Shown here: positions 1-5,802 of the stretch, in pieces | Numbering within the stretch: position 1 is the first letter of the stretch | How the letters are laid out: each line of letters opens with the position of its first letter | DNA from: Bin80 sp022820435 | GTDB taxonomy: Bacteria > Bacteroidota > Rhodothermia > Rhodothermales > Bin80 | DNA length: 12,572 nt | Reading direction: 5' to 3' | NCBI GenBank assembly: GCA_022820435.1 | Contig: JAJEFL010000201.1 | Coordinates: 1-12,572 of the forward strand | The notes under the pieces: generated by a model | Databases searched by the model: none | Told to the model about the DNA's origin: nothing | What the model saw: the letters and a program-made list of their open reading frames with translations, nothing else | Made by a program: the position numbers and the translations under genes

Positions 1-139
1 AAGAACTGGAAGCCGCAATCAAAAAATATCTCGACATCCACAATGAAAACCCCAAACCGTTTATCTGGACCAAATCTGCGGATGAAATCTTGGAATCTGT
101 CAAAGTTTACTGCGAAAGAATTAATGATACACTACACTA
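1..139 (+). mobile_element. Right end of an IS630-type insertion sequence
   Basis: The transposase tail marks an insertion sequence whose other end lies outside the window. The element probably ends at one of the TA dinucleotides at 128-129, 133-134 or 138-139. On the minus strand the propeller protein still reads as plausible beta-propeller sequence (ISFLNSRYLV) down to about 135, and the plus-strand transposase keeps family-like sequence up to its last residue. The terminal inverted repeat cannot be verified because only one end is present, so the exact boundary is an inference. Confidence 0.5.
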
Positions 140-140
140 G
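1..140 (+). CDS. IS630-family transposase, C-terminal fragment
   Basis: Partial gene cut by the window's left edge; reading frame starts at base 3 and stops with TAG at 138-140. The 45 visible residues contain the C-terminal signature typical of IS630/Tc1-mariner-like transposases: a helix followed by DIHNENPKPFIWTKSADEIL and then an ERIND-type tail. This is the last part of the DDE catalytic domain after the final acidic residue, so no catalytic residue is visible. The enzyme would cut and paste its element into TA dinucleotides. It is convergent with the beta-propeller gene and its last 9 bases overlap that gene's stop, which places the element end close by. Family assignment is from recognised sequence pattern; completeness upstream cannot be judged. 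Confidence 0.85.
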   Translation, partial: ELEAAIKKYLDIHNENPKPFIWTKSADEILESVKVYCERINDTLH

Positions 141-1022
141 ATAACGAGAATTGAGAAAACTAATGTTCGGTATAAACGCGAAAGTTCCAGGTTCAACGAT
201 TTCTGGCGGGGCTCCTCCGGGAATGCCTACGGGTTCAAAATTGCGGACATTCTCTCCCTCAAATCGAATGGTTTGAATGTGACGAAACTGATCATCGTAA
301 ATGAAAATATAGGGGAGCCCGCAATACACCACGGCAACTCGATTCCCGTCAGGGGAAATTGTTGTAAGGTGTGCCTCTTCTCCCGTCCGGTCAGGCAGAT
401 CTAAAACAGGAAGTAATTTTCCAGACTGAACCCAGGCATAAGGAGGAGTGGCACTGCGGACGCAAACTAACCAGGCATGTGCATGTTCTGGGCAGGGATC
501 AAATATATATTCTGACGAGACCGAGAATCTCCACTGATACATGCTAGAAGAAGAGAACGAATCAATAAAGTCAAATTGCTCTGTGAAGACTTGTATGCGC
601 CCCTGATCCTTGGCAAATATGTTCAATCCATTGTACTGCAGTCCATTCAAATGAGCAAACTCGCCAGGCCCTCTTCCAGTCCTGCCGATTTTCCGGTTAA
701 GAGAACCATCCGCCCCTACCGAGAAGATCGTTGTAGCGTCAGATATGTAAACACTATCCCCTATCGCAATCATGTACTGCGGCCTGCCAAGGACTAGTGA
801 GTCCGTCGGAATCCCTAATCTAGTGGTGGCAACCCATTTCTCCGCCTCAATATCCGTATTGACCACAAAGTGGGGAGCCGAAGCCAGCAGGCTGTCAATG
901 ATTGGAGAATCTTCAAATCTTGTCAGGTGGGTATCCCCGCTCCGACAGGCCACAAGGGGGAGCAGCAGGAGCAATACCCCCGCGCTCCGCCCCCTGACGA
1001 AGAATGGAAAAACGAATTCCAT
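132..1022 (-). CDS. Six-bladed beta-propeller lipoprotein, C-terminally truncated
   Basis: An exported protein of about 296 aa. It has a basic/hydrophobic signal segment (residues 10-25) ending in a lipobox LVAC with Cys26 as likely lipidation site, so it should sit on a membrane facing the periplasm or surface. The body reads as repeated propeller blades, with the typical 6-bladed/NHL signature GRTGRGPGEF at about 113-122. Relatives usually run near 350-400 aa; this one stops at TAG 132-134 where the IS630 element begins, so roughly the last blade(s) seem to be lost. The ATG at 1022 is preferred over the in-frame GTG at 1025; neither has a strong ribosome binding site, though AGGTG lies just upstream. 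It lies downstream of a small secreted-peptide gene in the same direction. Function is unknown; propellers of this class are probably binding proteins rather than enzymes. Confidence 0.75.
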   Translation of the reverse strand: MEFVFPFFVRGRSAGVLLLLLPLVACRSGDTHLTRFEDSPIIDSLLASAPHFVVNTDIEAEKWVATTRLGIPTDSLVLGRPQYMIAIGDSVYISDATTIFSVGADGSLNRKIGRTGRGPGEFAHLNGLQYNGLNIFAKDQGRIQVFTEQFDFIDSFSSSSMYQWRFSVSSEYIFDPCPEHAHAWLVCVRSATPPYAWVQSGKLLPVLDLPDRTGEEAHLTTISPDGNRVAVVYCGLPYIFIYDDQFRHIQTIRFEGENVRNFEPVGIPGGAPPEIVEPGTFAFIPNISFLNSRYLV

Positions 1023-1048
1023 CACACCTGATTCACCGTAGAGAAGAG

Positions 1049-1063
1049 ATGCTCGATGAGCAT
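1049..1063 (-). other. Short perfect hairpin between peptide and propeller genes
   Basis: ATGCTC (1049-1054) and GAGCAT (1058-1063) form a perfect 6-bp stem with a 3-base loop, lying in the 51-base gap between the peptide stop and the propeller start. No T-run follows on the minus strand, so it is not a canonical terminator. It could act as an intercistronic stabiliser or weak attenuator, or be chance. Confidence 0.35.
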
Positions 1064-1073
1064 TCTGCTGTAC

Positions 1074-1331
1074 TTATTCAAACGTGACGGAGGCACCGCA
1101 TAAACTACCTCCCCAGGCTCCGCTTCCCCCACCTTCCCAAGTGTTACCTCCTCCGCAATCAATTGTCATGTACCACGATTTTTTAGAGGTCGTAACGGAA
1201 CTTGTACACTCACCATTGTCACATGAGATTGTAACCTCCGGGCCGGAACTGGCAACGTTTGCAGAAAGGGCACCTCCGAGAAGGAGAAATGCGCCTGCAC
1301 AGGCGAAATTGAAAAGTCTTTGCATTTCCAT
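1074..1331 (-). CDS. Small secreted Cys/Gly-rich peptide (NVEALA-like?)
   Basis: About 85 aa from ATG 1331 (83 aa from the ATG at 1325). An N-terminal hydrophobic segment (FACAGAFLLLGGALSA) reads as a signal peptide. It is followed by ANVASSG and a short mature region with four cysteines (CDNGEC, DCGGG, LCGAS) and a Gly/Trp-rich stretch, ending SVTFE. The reading frame stays open further upstream to 1484, but that part lacks protein character and is excluded. No clear Shine-Dalgarno precedes either ATG. The gene is followed by a six-bladed propeller lipoprotein. In Bacteroidales, NVEALA peptides are small exported peptides that can lie beside six-bladed propeller lipoproteins; the resemblance here is in gene pairing, size, signal segment and a loose ANVAS motif only, so the family link is a hypothesis. 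Function unknown. Confidence 0.6.
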   Translation of the reverse strand: MEMQRLFNFACAGAFLLLGGALSANVASSGPEVTISCDNGECTSSVTTSKKSWYMTIDCGGGNTWEGGGSGAWGGSLCGASVTFE

Positions 1332-1676
1332 ACAAATGCCGGTAGAACCCCAGACAATATAAGAAAATAAAATCAATCCAGCCCCAATTTCGCTAAAGTT
1401 TTTGGATTTAGGGTTCCAGAGGGTCGATTTCTTGGCCTGTTTCAGCATAAACAGGACAAAAATGGCATCCGTACGGTGTCCCATACAGGCATGCGAAAAG
1501 GATAGTCGTCTCCATCAAGTCATTATCGCTAGACACTCAAGTGCGTCATTTGTGTCTATTAACATTAAATCTCAAAGAAGCGCACAACTTGATCCGATTC
1601 AGATACACAATCCCGCCTCCGTGAGTCCAAAGACTTCACTTCCGATCCAACGAGTCACGGCTGAATATAGGATTGG
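1332..1676. other. Gene-free stretch between TPR gene and peptide gene
   Basis: 345 bases with no convincing gene on either strand; the plus-strand frame that crosses it is a shadow of the TPR gene. It must hold the 3' end of the large operon and the start region of the peptide gene. An imperfect inverted repeat (1619-1627 with 1652-1660; CCGTGA pairing TCACGG, one mismatch, then two more pairs, loop 24) lies 17 bases past the operon's last stop and might mark transcript end, but no T-run follows. Upstream of the peptide gene the minus strand is AT-rich and carries TATATT (1358-1363), a possible -10 without a well-spaced -35. Confidence 0.4.
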
Positions 1677-3080
1677 TCAATTTCTCCGGCGGATATTCAA
1701 ATGCCCAATGTACGCTCTGGCTCGCTCACGGTCCCCATTCCTTCGGTATAACTCTGCCAGATACCGGAACAGTTCTGTCCGGTCATTCTCATCAAGCGTC
1801 TCTATGCGTGCTTCCGCCATGTGTGCATACTTGAGTGCTGCGTTGAGATTGTTTCTCAGAAGGAGTGCCGCATCAAACGATGCTCTGGCGGCAATCTGTG
1901 CATTCAGAGATGCACACTGCAGGAGATAGGCAAGTGCACTTCGCAGGTCTCCGCTCTGGCGTAACTGCTGGGCAAGATTGTAGGTCATGACCGCATAATC
2001 CTCGACAAGATTCTTCTGATCAGGAGCAGCAGCCACTAAATCCTGCATCAAACCGGCCGCATCTTCCTCGCTGCCGGATGCATATCTGGCCAGTGCCAAC
2101 TGATGACGCACCTGTATCCGGGCCTCCAGGCTCTGCACCTCTTCAAGCAACTGGAGCAGGCCTTCGGCTGCGTCTGCCGGGTTTACCGAAGCCTCATTGA
2201 GGAGAGTATCAAAGTGCTTGCGTGTCCGCAGATTCCCATCATCCCATCCCAGCCAGGCGCTATCTGCATCCACGAGGGTGCGCTCTTCCTCGGTACGCTG
2301 CCATAACCGGGCACTGCTCAGTGAAGTGCGGGCAAGTGAACTGTGATTCGCCAGTATGAATGCCCGGCTTGCACGTACATGGTAGGCAAACAGGGCGGCG
2401 GAATCGGGAGCCATGCTCAATCCCATCTCTACATCATCCAGAAGAACCTCTGCAGCACGCTCCCACAGGGCACCCGCCGCCATTCCTGATGCTTCAGTCG
2501 GCAGTGCTTCCTGCGCCGCGGCCAGAAGTGCGATATAGTCATGCCGGTCCTGATTCCACATGACCAGCCGTTGCAGTACGCGGAGCCTCTCCTGAACGGC
2601 CCCCGACTGCTGGAATCGCTCGGCCAGCGTCTGGTAAATACGTGCCAGCCACTGCCGCGCCTCCGCGTCAAAGGCATCTGCTTCCAGGGCTTCCTCAAAC
2701 TTCACTGCAGCATTTTCGAGCAATTTGAGTGCCTGCAGGCTGTCGGTTTCCGGGTACTGTCTGAGCAGATTCGCCCCCGCATTAAATAACGCCAGCGCCC
2801 TCACCGTATCCCGTACAGAGGCTTCCGGTGCTGCCAGGAGGATACTGTCTGCAAGAGCGGTCAGTTTTCGCCCTTCGTCTGCCGCGAATGCAGCGGCTTC
2901 GGCATCCCGCGCAAACGATGTTTCGGCCAGCCGCCAGGCTAAGTTGACCTGCATGCTGTCCACTCCGGACAGCACGGGATTGACGGGGACCGGTGCATCT
3001 ACAATCCTTGATGGGGCTTTGCAGCCCGTGAAGAAGACAATGTGCCCGAGCACAATCAGTACAAAAACAAAATTTCTCAT
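1677..3080 (-). CDS. TPR-repeat lipoprotein, last gene of the fimbria/ExbBD operon
   Basis: A 467-aa protein. An N-terminal hydrophobic segment ends FFTGC with Cys20, a reasonable lipobox, so it is probably a lipoprotein. The rest is almost wholly alpha-helical and alanine/leucine-rich, with tetratricopeptide-like helix pairs, for example around AVKFEEALEADAFDAEARQW and in the last 100 residues (ALAYLLQCASLNA, then a closing unit LAELYRRNGDRERARAYI). The start at 3080 is fixed by an ATGA overlap with the stop of the TonB-position gene; the upstream extension to 3110 is rejected. TPR proteins scaffold protein complexes; periplasmic TPR lipoproteins accompany several TonB/Tol-like and gliding or secretion machines. 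Here it may be the periplasmic or outer-membrane partner of the ExbB/ExbD/TonB-like module (inference). Confidence 0.75.
   Translation of the reverse strand: MRNFVFVLIVLGHIVFFTGCKAPSRIVDAPVPVNPVLSGVDSMQVNLAWRLAETSFARDAEAAAFAADEGRKLTALADSILLAAPEASVRDTVRALALFNAGANLLRQYPETDSLQALKLLENAAVKFEEALEADAFDAEARQWLARIYQTLAERFQQSGAVQERLRVLQRLVMWNQDRHDYIALLAAAQEALPTEASGMAAGALWERAAEVLLDDVEMGLSMAPDSAALFAYHVRASRAFILANHSSLARTSLSSARLWQRTEEERTLVDADSAWLGWDDGNLRTRKHFDTLLNEASVNPADAAEGLLQLLEEVQSLEARIQVRHQLALARYASGSEEDAAGLMQDLVAAAPDQKNLVEDYAVMTYNLAQQLRQSGDLRSALAYLLQCASLNAQIAARASFDAALLLRNNLNAALKYAHMAEARIETLDENDRTELFRYLAELYRRNGDRERARAYIGHLNIRRRN
2954..2974 (-). other. Perfect 8-bp hairpin early in the TPR gene
   Basis: TGCTGTCC (2954-2961) and GGACAGCA (2967-2974) pair perfectly with a 5-base loop, inside codons about 36-42 of the TPR lipoprotein gene. 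It could form a stable mRNA hairpin; there is no T-run after it. Confidence 0.4.
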
Positions 3081-4027
3081 TGCAACGTCAATCGTAAGTT
3101 GTCCCACCACGCCAGAAACACATCATAGTGGCGAACTGCCTCGCGGCTGGCGGCGGCGCGTTCCTCGGAGGTGATTCCGGTGATCACGCCATCTGCCCGG
3201 CGGGCGGTGCCCACCCGGAACCGCCGTCCATCGCGCTGAAAGCTTGGATCCACGACATAGTAGGTGGCACTGTCCCGGACGATCACCACATGCAACTCTT
3301 CCGATGGCATGCGGGCCATCAGATAGATCTCCCAGGGTTCGCCCTCATGATCAAGGAGCGCGGCTGCCGTGAGATTTCCCGGCCGATACCCGACATGGCG
3401 TTGAATGCCGGGCGGGAGTTCGGACTGGGTCACCCGTATCCACTGGACGATCTCTTTTGCCTCACTGGCCTCCAGAACACGGGTGGAGACTGGAAGGGAT
3501 TCGATTTCAAGGGAGGTGCCGGACGGATTGGCGCGTCCGGTTACGTTCATTGCGGTCTGCGGAGCCTGGCGCGGGCGCTGCTGCGCTGTGACAGCATGGG
3601 ATCCATGGACGGCCAGTGCGGAAGTATTTGGAATGGCTCTTGCAGTCAGCGTATCTGGATACGCCGTATTTAGCGATACCGAGGTTCGTCCAGAGATCCT
3701 TTGCCGCGCACTTAATGGAGTCCGCACCTGCTGCAGTTGCAGGTCTCCAGGATGTGTACGTTGGAGGGGAGCGGTCACCGATGGACTGGACACAAGGACT
3801 TCCAGCATCTCGGGCATTCGCCTCTGGGGGACGGGTTCGGCGGGTTTTGGTGGAATGGGGGTCGGCGGCAGGCCGGTAACCGATGCAAAACTTTCAGTCA
3901 GAGACAACGGTCGCAGTTTTGGGGGATCACTGTGCACCTTGACCCAGGCGGCAATCAGTCCCAGCAGGATGAGGAGCAGGATCGTCATGCCGCACGCAAA
4001 GAACTGTTCCTGTGTTTTGGCGGTCAT
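3077..4027 (-). CDS. TonB/TolA-position single-span membrane protein, atypical C-terminus
   Basis: 316 aa. One N-terminal transmembrane helix (about 12-29, TILLLILLGLIAAWV) after a short cytoplasmic tail is followed by a proline-rich linker (53-67, LPPTPIPPKPAEPVP), a long low-complexity Ser/Thr/Arg-rich region to about 180, and a compact C-terminal domain (about 185-316). This layout and its place straight after ExbB-ExbD-ExbD are those of TonB or TolA, which carry proton-motive force from the ExbB/ExbD motor across the periplasm. The C-terminal domain does not show the usual TonB C-terminal pattern that I would recognise, so its partner may be different. Start and stop both sit in ATGA overlaps with neighbours. 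One copy of the operon's short palindromic repeat lies in the linker (3651-3679), coding YPDT. Confidence 0.6.
   Translation of the reverse strand: MTAKTQEQFFACGMTILLLILLGLIAAWVKVHSDPPKLRPLSLTESFASVTGLPPTPIPPKPAEPVPQRRMPEMLEVLVSSPSVTAPLQRTHPGDLQLQQVRTPLSARQRISGRTSVSLNTAYPDTLTARAIPNTSALAVHGSHAVTAQQRPRQAPQTAMNVTGRANPSGTSLEIESLPVSTRVLEASEAKEIVQWIRVTQSELPPGIQRHVGYRPGNLTAAALLDHEGEPWEIYLMARMPSEELHVVIVRDSATYYVVDPSFQRDGRRFRVGTARRADGVITGITSEERAAASREAVRHYDVFLAWWDNLRLTLQ
3651..3679. repeat. Dispersed palindromic repeat, two units (TonB-position gene)
   Basis: GTATCTGGATAC at 3651-3662 is identical to the second unit of the exbB array. After GCC comes a degenerate second unit GTATTTAGCGATAC (3666-3679) that retains the GTAT/ATAC arms. 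It lies in frame in the linker of the TonB-position protein and codes YPDT, the same tetrapeptide as in ExbB. Confidence 0.65.
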
Positions 4028-4416
4028 GGTTGCAGGGGTTCAATCTCACACAGATGTGCAGTTCTTTTACAGATATCCAGAAGGGTCACCACCTGCTGCA
4101 CGGTCGCTGCCTCGGCCGGGGTGTTAAGATATGGGACAAGCAGGAAGCGCATGGGAGCATGCCGATTCATGCACGCGGCAAGTTCCGCGGTTCCTTTTCC
4201 TCTGCAAAGCACCTGTGACGGGTTCAGACGCGTGACGGCCATTTCCCAGTGCCGATTAAATTCCACGCGGGCGACTGCCGACTCCTGCAGACCGCCCGGT
4301 TTGCCGGGCAGGGGAACCTGCAGGGTGGGGTTCAACTCTGCAACTGACAAAAAGGCAAGCAGCAGCAGGAGACCCAGATCAATAAATCGTAAAAGATGTC
4401 CACTGCTCCGCTTCAT
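4024..4416 (-). CDS. ExbD/TolR-family protein, second copy
   Basis: 130 aa. Start at 4416 is chosen because its ATG overlaps the stop of the preceding ExbD gene (ATGA); the open frame to 4548 has no membrane-protein character. One N-terminal helix (about 10-27, LRFIDLGLLLLLAFLSV) carries the aspartate (Asp13) that in ExbD and TolR is the proton-relay residue. The periplasmic domain (about 28-130) is small, as in the family (about 130-140 aa), and contains three cysteines in its second half. It should pair with ExbB and perhaps with the other ExbD as a heterodimer, driving the TonB-like protein encoded next. The two ExbD copies are strongly diverged from each other beyond the helix. Confidence 0.75.
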   Translation of the reverse strand: MKRSSGHLLRFIDLGLLLLLAFLSVAELNPTLQVPLPGKPGGLQESAVARVEFNRHWEMAVTRLNPSQVLCRGKGTAELAACMNRHAPMRFLLVPYLNTPAEAATVQQVVTLLDICKRTAHLCEIEPLQP

Positions 4417-4796
4417 CGAGCACCTCCCTGCTGTTGCCGCACCAAAAATGCGGCCTGCCGCTCCAGACGGTTTGCAATGGCATGCGCTGCAAGTAATCGT
4501 TCTGCAGGTGCCTGTGCATCCGCGATGAACTCTATCTGGCCGGGCCATGAGGCGATCAGATGCTCCAGTTCGTCCAATGTGAGCAATGTGCCATCCTGGG
4601 TATAGATGCCGCCATCGTGTCCAGACATGTCGGGCGTAATGCCGATCTGCATTGGTGCAGGCAGCATTCCCCCGTCTTCAAGTTCGTGCGTGACAGGAGG
4701 CTCCAGTCTTGTGGCCGTAAAACTGGCCGCCGCCATCAGGCTGAGCAGCAGGAGCAGCGTGATATCCACTAGCCGTACGATCAGGGATCCGTTCAT
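4413..4796 (-). CDS. ExbD/TolR-family proton-channel protein, first copy
   Basis: 127 aa. The ATG at 4796 overlaps the exbB stop (ATGA), which decides the start; a longer frame to 4865 would only add translated repeat units (SRHGV repeats) and is rejected. The N-terminal helix LIVRLVDITLLLLLSLM (about 5-22) includes Asp11, the conserved ExbD/TolR proton-carrying residue. The periplasmic part keeps the family pattern: a strand, then TLDELEHLIAS, then a helix AERLLAAHAIANRL near the end, as in the ExbD peptidoglycan/partner-binding domain. It works with ExbB in the inner membrane to convert proton-motive force into movement of the TonB-like partner. Confidence 0.8.
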   Translation of the reverse strand: MNGSLIVRLVDITLLLLLSLMAAASFTATRLEPPVTHELEDGGMLPAPMQIGITPDMSGHDGGIYTQDGTLLTLDELEHLIASWPGQIEFIADAQAPAERLLAAHAIANRLERQAAFLVRQQQGGAR

Positions 4797-5518
4797 ATGT
4801 CTGCCTTCGTGTCTGGATACCCCGTATCTGGATACCCCGTGTCTGGACACCCCGTGTCTGGACACTCGGAAAGAACAAGTACCCGGTTGCGCACTTTTTG
4901 CGCCCAGACCTGTGCGGACTCAATGTACCGGCTTACATAGCCATGCATTACCGCCTCAAAGAATTCGAGCAGGATGCTGGTCACAATGCCCAGAAGTGTC
5001 GAGACAACGGCAATGGCAATCCCGGCAAAGATCGTCTGGGCATCACGTGTACCTGCAGAGAAGAGTGCATAGATTCCCACCAGTGTCCCCAGCAGACCCA
5101 GTCCGCCCGCGGTGCTGGAGCAGTAGGTTACAATCCGCTGGGTTCGCTGATAGGCGGTGTGGGCCGCAGTCGCCACATCGCTGACCTCGCGGCCCATGGC
5201 TTCGGGATTGCGATGTAATTGCAGCACTCCTGTCAGAAGCCGGGTATAAAGGCTGTCGGAAGCACTTCGCCGGGCATTTGTCAGGTTAACCAGCGTGATG
5301 GACTCCAGACGCAGCTGCATGAGTGGACGGGCTGCGAGATGATCCCGAAACAGACGGACGACCCGGAGCATCAGCACCATCAGGCCGGCAATCAGTACCG
5401 CCAGAATTGGCCACTGAAAGCCGCCCGCCTGACTGAAGAGTTCAAGTATCGAAAACGTCTGGATCTCCGGCGGGAGAGGCATGGAATCCTGCAAAGTTTC
5501 GGTCATAGACTGGTTCAT
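4793..5518 (-). CDS. ExbB/TolQ/MotA-family proton channel protein
   Basis: 241 aa with three transmembrane helices (about 36-54, 137-154, 163-186) in the ExbB/TolQ arrangement and a cytoplasmic loop between the first two. The MotA/ExbB core is clear: GLLGTLVGIY in helix 2 with Thr145 at the position of the conserved channel threonine, and STLLGIVTSIL in helix 3 with Thr174. The glutamate conserved in E. coli ExbB/TolQ helix 3 (GIAEAL) appears to be Ile169 here (GIAIAV). The last 23 residues (PDTGC/PDTGY units) are encoded by a four-copy 15-bp DNA repeat and look like a recent addition. Start (5518) and stop (4793) both lie in ATGA overlaps with neighbours. It forms the ring around the ExbD dimer in the inner membrane. 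Confidence 0.85.
   Translation of the reverse strand: MNQSMTETLQDSMPLPPEIQTFSILELFSQAGGFQWPILAVLIAGLMVLMLRVVRLFRDHLAARPLMQLRLESITLVNLTNARRSASDSLYTRLLTGVLQLHRNPEAMGREVSDVATAAHTAYQRTQRIVTYCSSTAGGLGLLGTLVGIYALFSAGTRDAQTIFAGIAIAVVSTLLGIVTSILLEFFEAVMHGYVSRYIESAQVWAQKVRNRVLVLSECPDTGCPDTGYPDTGYPDTKADI
4809..4865. repeat. Four-unit 15-bp tandem array of a quasi-palindrome
   Basis: Four 12-base quasi-palindromes at 4809-4820, 4824-4835, 4839-4850 and 4854-4865, each separated by CCC, giving a strict 15-base period. Units are GTGTCTGGATAC, GTATCTGGATAC and twice GTGTCTGGACAC. The arms pair around a central TG, and the second unit changes both arms together (GTATC/GATAC versus GTGTC/GACAC), while the first has a single G-T wobble. 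The array lies inside the 3' end of exbB and codes its PDTG repeats. The same core occurs elsewhere in the operon. Confidence 0.85.
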
Positions 5519-5802
5519 GCGTTTGGTTTCGGTTTTAGGTTGGTGTGTGTCTGGACATTGTGCCCGTTGGGTCTAAACCGGTTGCATCCTGCGGATATGG
5601 CAAAGGAAGCGTCCCTTATTTCCACAGGGACCCGGCAACGTTCTGAAACTTTCCCTGGAGGGGCGCGATCTGCCCTCTCCCCGCTGGCATATGCGCGGCT
5701 GAATCCGGGTGCGCCATTCAGGATCTGCCGAACTCCCGGGACTTCGGCCCCGCGGTTCCAGACGGAGGCACCGTTCAAAGGAAGAATCTCCCGATTTGTC
5801 AT
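5515..5802 (-). CDS. Hypothetical 95-aa protein between usher and ExbB genes
   Basis: No family recognised. The 95-aa frame starts at an ATG overlapping the usher stop (ATGA) and ends in a TGA overlapping the exbB start (ATGA). This double overlap is the main support for it being translated. The product is Arg/Gly/Ser/Asn-rich, basic, without a signal peptide, lipobox or transmembrane helix, so if made it would be cytoplasmic. One copy of the dispersed palindromic repeat lies near its 3' end. Composition is not strongly protein-like, so it could be a degenerate gene or a spacer kept open so that ribosomes couple into exbB. Confidence 0.45.
   Translation of the reverse strand: MTNREILPLNGASVWNRGAEVPGVRQILNGAPGFSRAYASGERADRAPPGKVSERCRVPVEIRDASFAISAGCNRFRPNGHNVQTHTNLKPKPNA
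5547..5558. repeat. Dispersed palindromic repeat, single unit (95-aa ORF)
   Basis: GTGTCTGGACAT differs by one base from the third and fourth exbB array units. It lies in the 3' part of the 95-aa gene just upstream of exbB. Confidence 0.55.

Noticed and set aside
1402..1929. Plus-strand frame of 175 aa across the gene-free stretch
   Set aside because: Ser/Arg-rich, half of it antisense to the TPR gene, no ribosome site or recognised motif.
3405..4127. Long plus-strand frame (240 aa) opposite the TonB-position gene
   Set aside because: Arg/Cys/Trp-rich shadow with no domain; the minus strand carries the coherent coupled operon.
4417..4548. Longer start for the second ExbD gene
   Set aside because: The added residues are Cys/Arg/Gly-rich out-of-frame reading of the first ExbD gene; the ATGA overlap at 4416 is a better start.
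4797..4865. Longer ExbD start giving a repetitive SRHGV N-terminus
   Set aside because: The extension is only the antisense-frame reading of the repeat array in exbB; the ATGA overlap start at 4796 puts the membrane helix at the normal distance.
4809..4865. CRISPR array
   Set aside because: Period is 15 bases with a 3-base constant spacer, inside a coding sequence; no spacers or cas genes.
5515..5802. Promoter region in place of a gene between usher and exbB
   Set aside because: Possible, but I saw no spaced -35/-10 pair, and exact ATGA overlaps at both ends favour a translated frame.
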